Assembly: GCA_015501605.1 (NCBI GenBank) | Contig: JADNRZ010000002.1 | Span: forward strand, 124,001-188,000 | Reading direction: 5' to 3' | DNA: 64,000 bases | Source: Panaeolus papilionaceus | Taxonomy: Eukaryota > Basidiomycota > Agaricomycetes > Agaricales | Shown: positions 58,712 through 64,000 of the stretch, in pieces | Numbering within the stretch: position 1 is the first letter of the stretch | Layout: every line of letters starts with the position of its first letter | Program-made: the position numbers and the translations under genes | The notes under the pieces: generated by a model | The model's database searches: none | Told to the model about the DNA's origin: nothing | The model's input: the letters and a program-made list of their open reading frames with translations, nothing else

Positions 58712-60005
58712 ATGTTCAAACTTGCTCGCTCTGCCTTCGCTCCAAGAAGCGTCGTATACAATTGCCTCGACACTGCCAATAAAAATGTTTTGACTTTCGC
58801 TAAACAGAACCCCCAAGCCCGCGAGCTTCTGAACACCACTGTGTTCACCAAAGGCTTGGACGGATCTACGCTGGGCAAAGGAATTGTAAGCTTTGATTGT
58901 TACTTTTTTTACAGCAGTTGGTTCTGATCTTCTGAGGAATCGCTTGTAGACTGCCGGTTTTAACAAGATGGACATGGACGCGTTCAATCAGGATCCTGAG
59001 ATGAAGAAGATGCTTGAGCAGATGGCGTTATCTGCTAACACATTCGAAATTGTACGTCTGGGTAGTCTTCTTCATCATGGGTGTATGGATGTTGATCGTG
59101 TACCTTAGACCGACCTTACGCAGGCCGTAGAGAAGAAATTTGGTATTGACTATTCCATGATGGTCAAGTACCTCGACGAAAAGCCCGACGGCTCTCCTGT
59201 CTATCGCCTTGTTCAATTCCTCATACAAGGTACTTGCCGATGGGTAGTATGGATGATCTAGCATTCGACTGACATCACCTTGAGCGAAATTCTTTGACAC
59301 CTCGAAGCCTCCTACCGTCGGTCTAATTACTGCGTGAGTTAATTTACAACGACATTGTTGTCATTTAAGACGCTAAAGCGTAAATCCCCCCTAATCTCCA
59401 TTCGACTGACGTGTCATGTAGAAGTAAGTTCTGCCACCTAACCTTGTTATCAATCCTTTACTCATAAGTTTATACGACACCTCCTAGCAAACACCGATGG
59501 CCATCAGATGGAGACTATGGGACAAACGTTTGCTAAGCATAAGGAGTTTGCAAAGGCGGCCAATTTCGTCGTAGATGGAGCAACTCCTGGACAAACGATC
59601 CCAGTCGAACTTTCTATATTCCCTGGGTACGTCTCATCCAGACACGCTTTGGCGTCTGTCTGGTTGTGTCCTCCCTCATCCGTCTAACCCGCGATCTAGA
59701 TATTTCATCATGAACGACACTCAGAACTACCTGATCCACCTCGAGCAAGTTAAATATGCCACTGATAGCCTCTCATTTGACATGGCGGATTCAAACATTA
59801 TCATGACGAATAGCGCGCTTGATAAAGCGATCCTGAGGTTGATGATCAAGAAGAAAGAAGAATACGAGTGGTCAAGGACAATGAAGATATTTTTGGTAGA
59901 CCATAGTAGGTCCCATCTACTCTCGATCAAGTTATGCCCGTGACATACTCTGACAACGATTCTACAGAATACATTGGCACCGGAGGAACCATCGTGCCTT
60001 TCTGA
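58712..60005 (+). CDS. unknown protein, tandem paralog M, with 2-nt micro-exon
   Basis: Eight exons (58712-58885, 58950-59051, 59109-59229, 59285-59333, 59422-59423, 59488-59626, 59700-59905, 59968-60005) give 276 aa. Without the 2-nt exon AA the frame is lost; with it the junction reads GCA ACA (Ala-Thr). Conserved blocks shared with the paralog at 61085 are ANTFEITDLTQAVEKKFGID, YFIMNDTQNYLIHLEQVKYA and the C-terminal KYIGTGGTIVPF. There is no obvious signal peptide; the N-terminus MFKLARSAFAPRSVVYN is amphipathic and basic and might be a mitochondrial presequence (inference). I do not recognise the family and assign no function. Confidence 0.75.
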
Positions 60006-61005
60006 GCGCCTACAACAAGTGATCAAGATTGGGATCTTCATGATTCGGATGATTCGCTTCGCGTGGGCAGCGAGGGATCTGCTCATCGTGCAACCTTATG
60101 TGGACATCTCAGCTGTTATTTTACTATTTAAAGAATCGAACGATTATTCTGCAAGATTCAATATTTTCGCTGTCTGGGTGATTTCTCGATGACCTTGTGG
60201 TAATCGCCTGATCGAATCGAGGCTGGAAATATTTATCTTATCTTCGGACCTGGCTGCAGGGATGTTTTTGTTTCCCACGATGCCAACAGGGTCCAACCTG
60301 CAATTCTTCAACTCTCCCCACGTTGCGCTGTTTATCGAGTAACTCATTGAGTATCAGCGTCAACACACCACGACGTGATATTCGACCAAGCTTATGATTT
60401 TCAATCCGTGTGAAGAGTTAGAACTTGCTAGTCGATGTCGTTGACACTAAGATAGGTGGGTTGATGCTTTTTTTTCTTTTTTTTTTTTCGTCTGACGTCC
60501 CACATGCAGTTTATCCCAGTAATTGATACCGACACTAGTTTTTACTGTGATGAATGTTGAGATGCCAATTGATCATCATCTTCTCTCATGACGAATTCGT
60601 ATCAGACTGAGGAATGCACTTTCAGGTCCCCAATCGTATCAAGCAATGTCGCCGTCCCGCCAGAAAAGCTGAAGTGTACAGTGGAACACGGAGAATTGAA
60701 TCTAGCACCGAATTTCCAGAGCGCTGCATTGCCATCACGCTGCCCAGTGTTTTAAGCATTCAGTAAATCTGCAGTTTCTGTGCATTTTTTTGGGGTTGGC
60801 AGGGACGATACAGATCATTCGAGGAGGATGTCAGGTTCCATAATTTTTTTTTTATCATGTCCGGCTTTTTCCAAGTCTTTTCTGTGCGTTCCTTGTGCCT
60901 TTTCTGTGCAAACCCTTGAGGACAAGGCTTTTGCCAGATGCTTGTCCAGACGTCATTCTTACTGATGATAAAAAGGTCGGAGTCTGCTAAAGGCTCCAAA
61001 ACACG
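60006..61005. other. intergenic between paralogs M and N
   Basis: Contains T tracts near 60470 and 60845 and the promoter of paralog N. No gene recognised. Confidence 0.5.
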
Positions 61006-61012
61006 TATATAA
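61006..61012 (+). promoter_or_regulatory. TATA box of paralog N
   Basis: TATATAA 73-79 bp upstream of the ATG at 61085. Confidence 0.5.
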
Positions 61013-61084
61013 GCGAGTTTTTCATGCGGAGGGGCCTTATCGATTCAACCCAGGATTCCAGGCTTGGTCACCTCAGCTTAAACC

Positions 61085-62365
61085 ATGAGCAACCTTACCC
61101 GAACCGTTGTCAAACTTTCTCTCTCTGCTTTCGCTGCTCCATCGACCGTGCTTTCATGCCTTAGGAACGGCAATGATTATGCCCTCAAGGCTGGAAAGCC
61201 CAATAATACCCCGAAGGAGCTCTTTCTAACAGGGGAGTTCAAAAGTGGCGTGTTGGCTGGCGCACAAAATGCTGCAATCGTGAGGATTCACTTTCATACG
61301 TTTGAAGGGTGGTTACTGATAATACTCCACAACTCCGTAGCACGCGAATCTCAAGGAGATAAACAAGAAGGTGTACGATGCCGATCCCGAGCTGAGGAAG
61401 GAAACCCTTGAAGTTCTCTCCTCACCCAATACGTTTGAGATTGTGCGTCTAGGTTTATCTGGCCAAACGATCATCTACTAAATATTGCATCCTATCTAGA
61501 GAGACCTCACGCAGGCTATTGAGAAATTCTTCGGTATTGATTATGAACTGACAGTCAAGATGGTCGAACAAGATGCCCTTGGTAACCTTAAGTTTCGCCT
61601 CGATATTTACTTGATGCAAGGTGCGCAACGCTGTGAACTGTCAACTCAAGGGTGGCTAAATATAATTTATCATAGCCAAAAGGTACAATGTCGACAAACC
61701 AGCAATTATCGGCTTCGACACTGCGTAAGCCTCTAGATTTTTTCCTCAGAGGAGTCAAGGAACATCATCTAATTATTTCAACCATTTGCTTACATAGGAG
61801 TAAGCTGGTTTCCTCGTTCTCAATGCCCATTTTATAACCACTGCAATGATTGTAGCCATCCCTCATGGAGAGCAAATGGCATCATTGGAAAAAATGACCA
61901 AGATGTTCAAGGATTATATCGCAACTCTCGATTTCGTTGTGGAGGGTCTCAAACCTGGACAAAAGTATACAGTCGAGGCAAACGTCTACCCTGCGCAAGT
62001 ATCTGACTCTATCGTTTCTACTTAATTTAAACTCATCCCCGCTTCTTGCAGTTATTTTATCATGTCCCGGGTACGAAACTACCTCATCCATTATGAACAA
62101 CTCAAGTATGCCTTGGCCCTTCTGTCATTCGACCGTTCAGAATCGGGTGTAGTCAGCTCCAATAAGCAGTTGGATAACGAGATTCTCAAGCTCATCGTGA
62201 ATAAAGGGCTGGAGTATGATTTCATGGCAGGAGTGGAGCGGTTCACAATCAAGAAAGGCAAGTGTTGTTTGGAATATTGTTGGTTCTCAGTTTGACAACA
62301 TACTTACCCTCCCACTCCTATTCACAGAGTACATTGGCACAGGCGGAGTTTTCAAGCAGCTATGA
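61085..62365 (+). CDS. unknown protein, tandem paralog N, with 2-nt micro-exon and GC-AG introns
   Basis: Eight exons (61085-61279, 61341-61442, 61500-61620, 61676-61724, 61798-61799, 61856-61994, 62052-62257, 62328-62365) give 283 aa. Exons 2 to 8 have exactly the same lengths as in paralog M (102, 121, 49, 2, 139, 206, 38 nt). The 2-nt exon is GA and the junction reads GCG ACC, again Ala-Thr. Introns 6 and 7 start with GCAAGT instead of GT, the usual form of GC-AG introns. Shared blocks are PNTFEIRDLTQAIEKFFGID, YFIMSRVRNYLIHYEQLKYA and EYIGTGGVFKQL. The N-terminus MSNLTRTVVKLSLSAFAAPS is less like that of M. Family and function unknown. Confidence 0.75.
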
Positions 62366-64000
62366 GCCATGCACAATCTACTTTGGGCTCGACCATTTCC
62401 TGGTACGATGGTATGTACTCACCATTTAAGATGGACAACAAACAATAAGTAGTATTTGCAATGCATCACGATTGGGTAGTGACAGACGCCTCTCATTGAT
62501 TGAACATTATCGCAAACTGCTAGTTGCCTGCTGCACTTTTCTTCACATCCATCCCCTTTTGTCGTGGTGAGGCCTAAATTGGCCATCAAGTGGCAGGGAG
62601 TGACGAGATGTTGCTTTCCTAAGATGGTTCAACCTGTAGTTAGAGATGTCATTCGTGGACCATGGCTCGAAGGATGCGTTGTACTCTACCCATCCTAAGT
62701 ACACTACAGCTCAATGATAAGCTCTCACTGATCATGATGCGGTCAACGACCAGCATTTACCGGTTCCTTTGCGACTGGCACATTTAATGTGATGACTTTA
62801 CAGGGTTCTTGGGATATTTTTTTTTTTAAATTACGGGGATTATCATAATAACCTCAACTCGAATGTGGTCTGCTATGACTCATAATGAAACGCCGACACC
62901 ACCTGGGGGACTAGGACGGTCACTCAACGGCTTCCGATCCAACCTAAATAGGTCAATTTCTAGGACATCCTGGGCACATCGAGTAGCTGGATAACGCCCA
63001 ACTCGCGCGCGTTGGTGACTTTTGGGATAGAGATATGTAGCCCAGATACCTCTCGGACAGCCCCAAAAGGGTATAGCATGTCCCTTTTCCTTTTCGTTGC
63101 CTTCTGACCCGGCTCTCATCCGTGGTACTTGTTCTAAACGATACTAAAAGCTAAAGCCTACGACCAGAGAAATTAAACACGCGTACCCCTGTTAGGCGTC
63201 ATTCGTAATACCCTAATCATACACATTGCGCTCGAAGTGTACAAGCCCATTTGTGCACCACCAACGAAAGCAACTCTACGAATCTTCCTTTTAAAGTGGG
63301 ATAAAAGACGACGAGTCAACAAGTACATAGTCCTTTCAGGCTCTCGGGAGCAATCGTTTTAGATTGTGTTACTTACATGCATACGTTGGACAACGGGTGG
63401 ACATATGCGCCGATAAACCCGTGACCTTCTCGTGTAGCCTGTAGGTCGCCGGGGCGCCCTGGAAGGTGCTCTGGAAGACGTACTTACGGCTTCTTAAATG
63501 CCTACATAAATGAATCGGATGTATATCGATTCTTCAATGTGAAGGGGATTGATCGACTAGTTGTCATTTGCTATATGTGGACATTTTGCAACACCCATCT
63601 TATCAATGGCGAGGAGTCTTGGATGACATACGGCAGGCTGGACCCACTGTGAGACGTGAATAGCCATGGTTAGGTGTGACGTATACCAGATCTTGTCATC
63701 CTAGCGCCAGACCCTTGTCCTCCAGGTCCAAGTGCGCGCGTAAAGGGGCAGGCTAACGCGTTATGCTAGGGCCGCGATGCAGGGTTCAAGTTTAAATCAT
63801 TTCTACTCGCGTCACCGCCGCGCGTATTGCTTAAACCTCATAACTTTGGCAATCCGTGGCAAGTCATACTACTCGTGAGGGTGATGGATAGATATAACAT
63901 TGGCTCGAATTATACGAGGACCAGAAGGAACAAACCGTTCAGAGTGTAATAGCGTTCTCTAAACAGTGTTAAACTCGGGCCGTGTCTTCGGGCTTGCCAT
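62366..64000. other. 1.6-kb right-hand edge, nothing recognised
   Basis: No open frame with coding character, domain or splice structure on either strand. A T tract lies near 62818. A gene continuing beyond the edge cannot be excluded. Confidence 0.4.

Noticed and set aside
62880..63119. 79-codon minus-strand frame near the right edge
   Set aside because: No domain, no splice partners and no conserved feature; not distinguishable from chance.

Overview
The window looks like nuclear DNA of a mushroom-forming basidiomycete (Agaricomycetes). The grounds are short GT-AG introns (mostly 42-75 nt) that split most genes into many small exons, an eight-cysteine class I hydrophobin, a basidiomycete-type histone H3, tandem F-box families and WSC, GH5 and GTT1-like GST genes. 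I found no convincing tRNA, rRNA, CRISPR array or intact transposon. All exon models were built by hand from splice sites and reading frame.

Layout. 0-6.9 kb: the 3' end of a small Gly/Lys-rich protein gene, then a hydrophobin gene lying between two 460-bp direct repeats. 7-12.4 kb: histone H3, an intronless GH5 glycosidase and a second small secreted protein related to the one at the left edge. 12.5-17.2 kb: two GST genes with identical exon lengths, flanking a degenerate G-protein alpha gene on the other strand. 17.6-25 kb: an HNH-like protein, ribosomal protein uL1/L10a, a two-domain WSC protein and a small membrane-protein candidate. 25.3-29 kb and 41-53.4 kb: six genes whose products carry short Asn/Gly/Val motifs of the N-V-G-N type; one has an N-terminal region resembling the MLKL four-helix bundle and a RHIM-like core near its C-terminus. 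30-46 kb: F-box genes, including a tandem family of two intact copies, one frameshifted copy and one 3' fragment, plus a disrupted unrelated copy. 55-57.7 kb: histidyl-tRNA synthetase with two in-frame starts. 58.7-62.4 kb: two paralogous genes of unknown function whose exons 2-8 have identical lengths, including an apparent 2-nt micro-exon.

Housekeeping genes (H3, uL1, HTS1) are interspersed with fast-evolving accessory families (F-box, GST, Galpha, hydrophobin, motif-bearing candidates for amyloid signalling). The most notable observations are the conserved 2-nt micro-exon, the cluster of N-V-G-N / RHIM-like motif genes, and the Galpha that has lost both GTPase catalytic residues.
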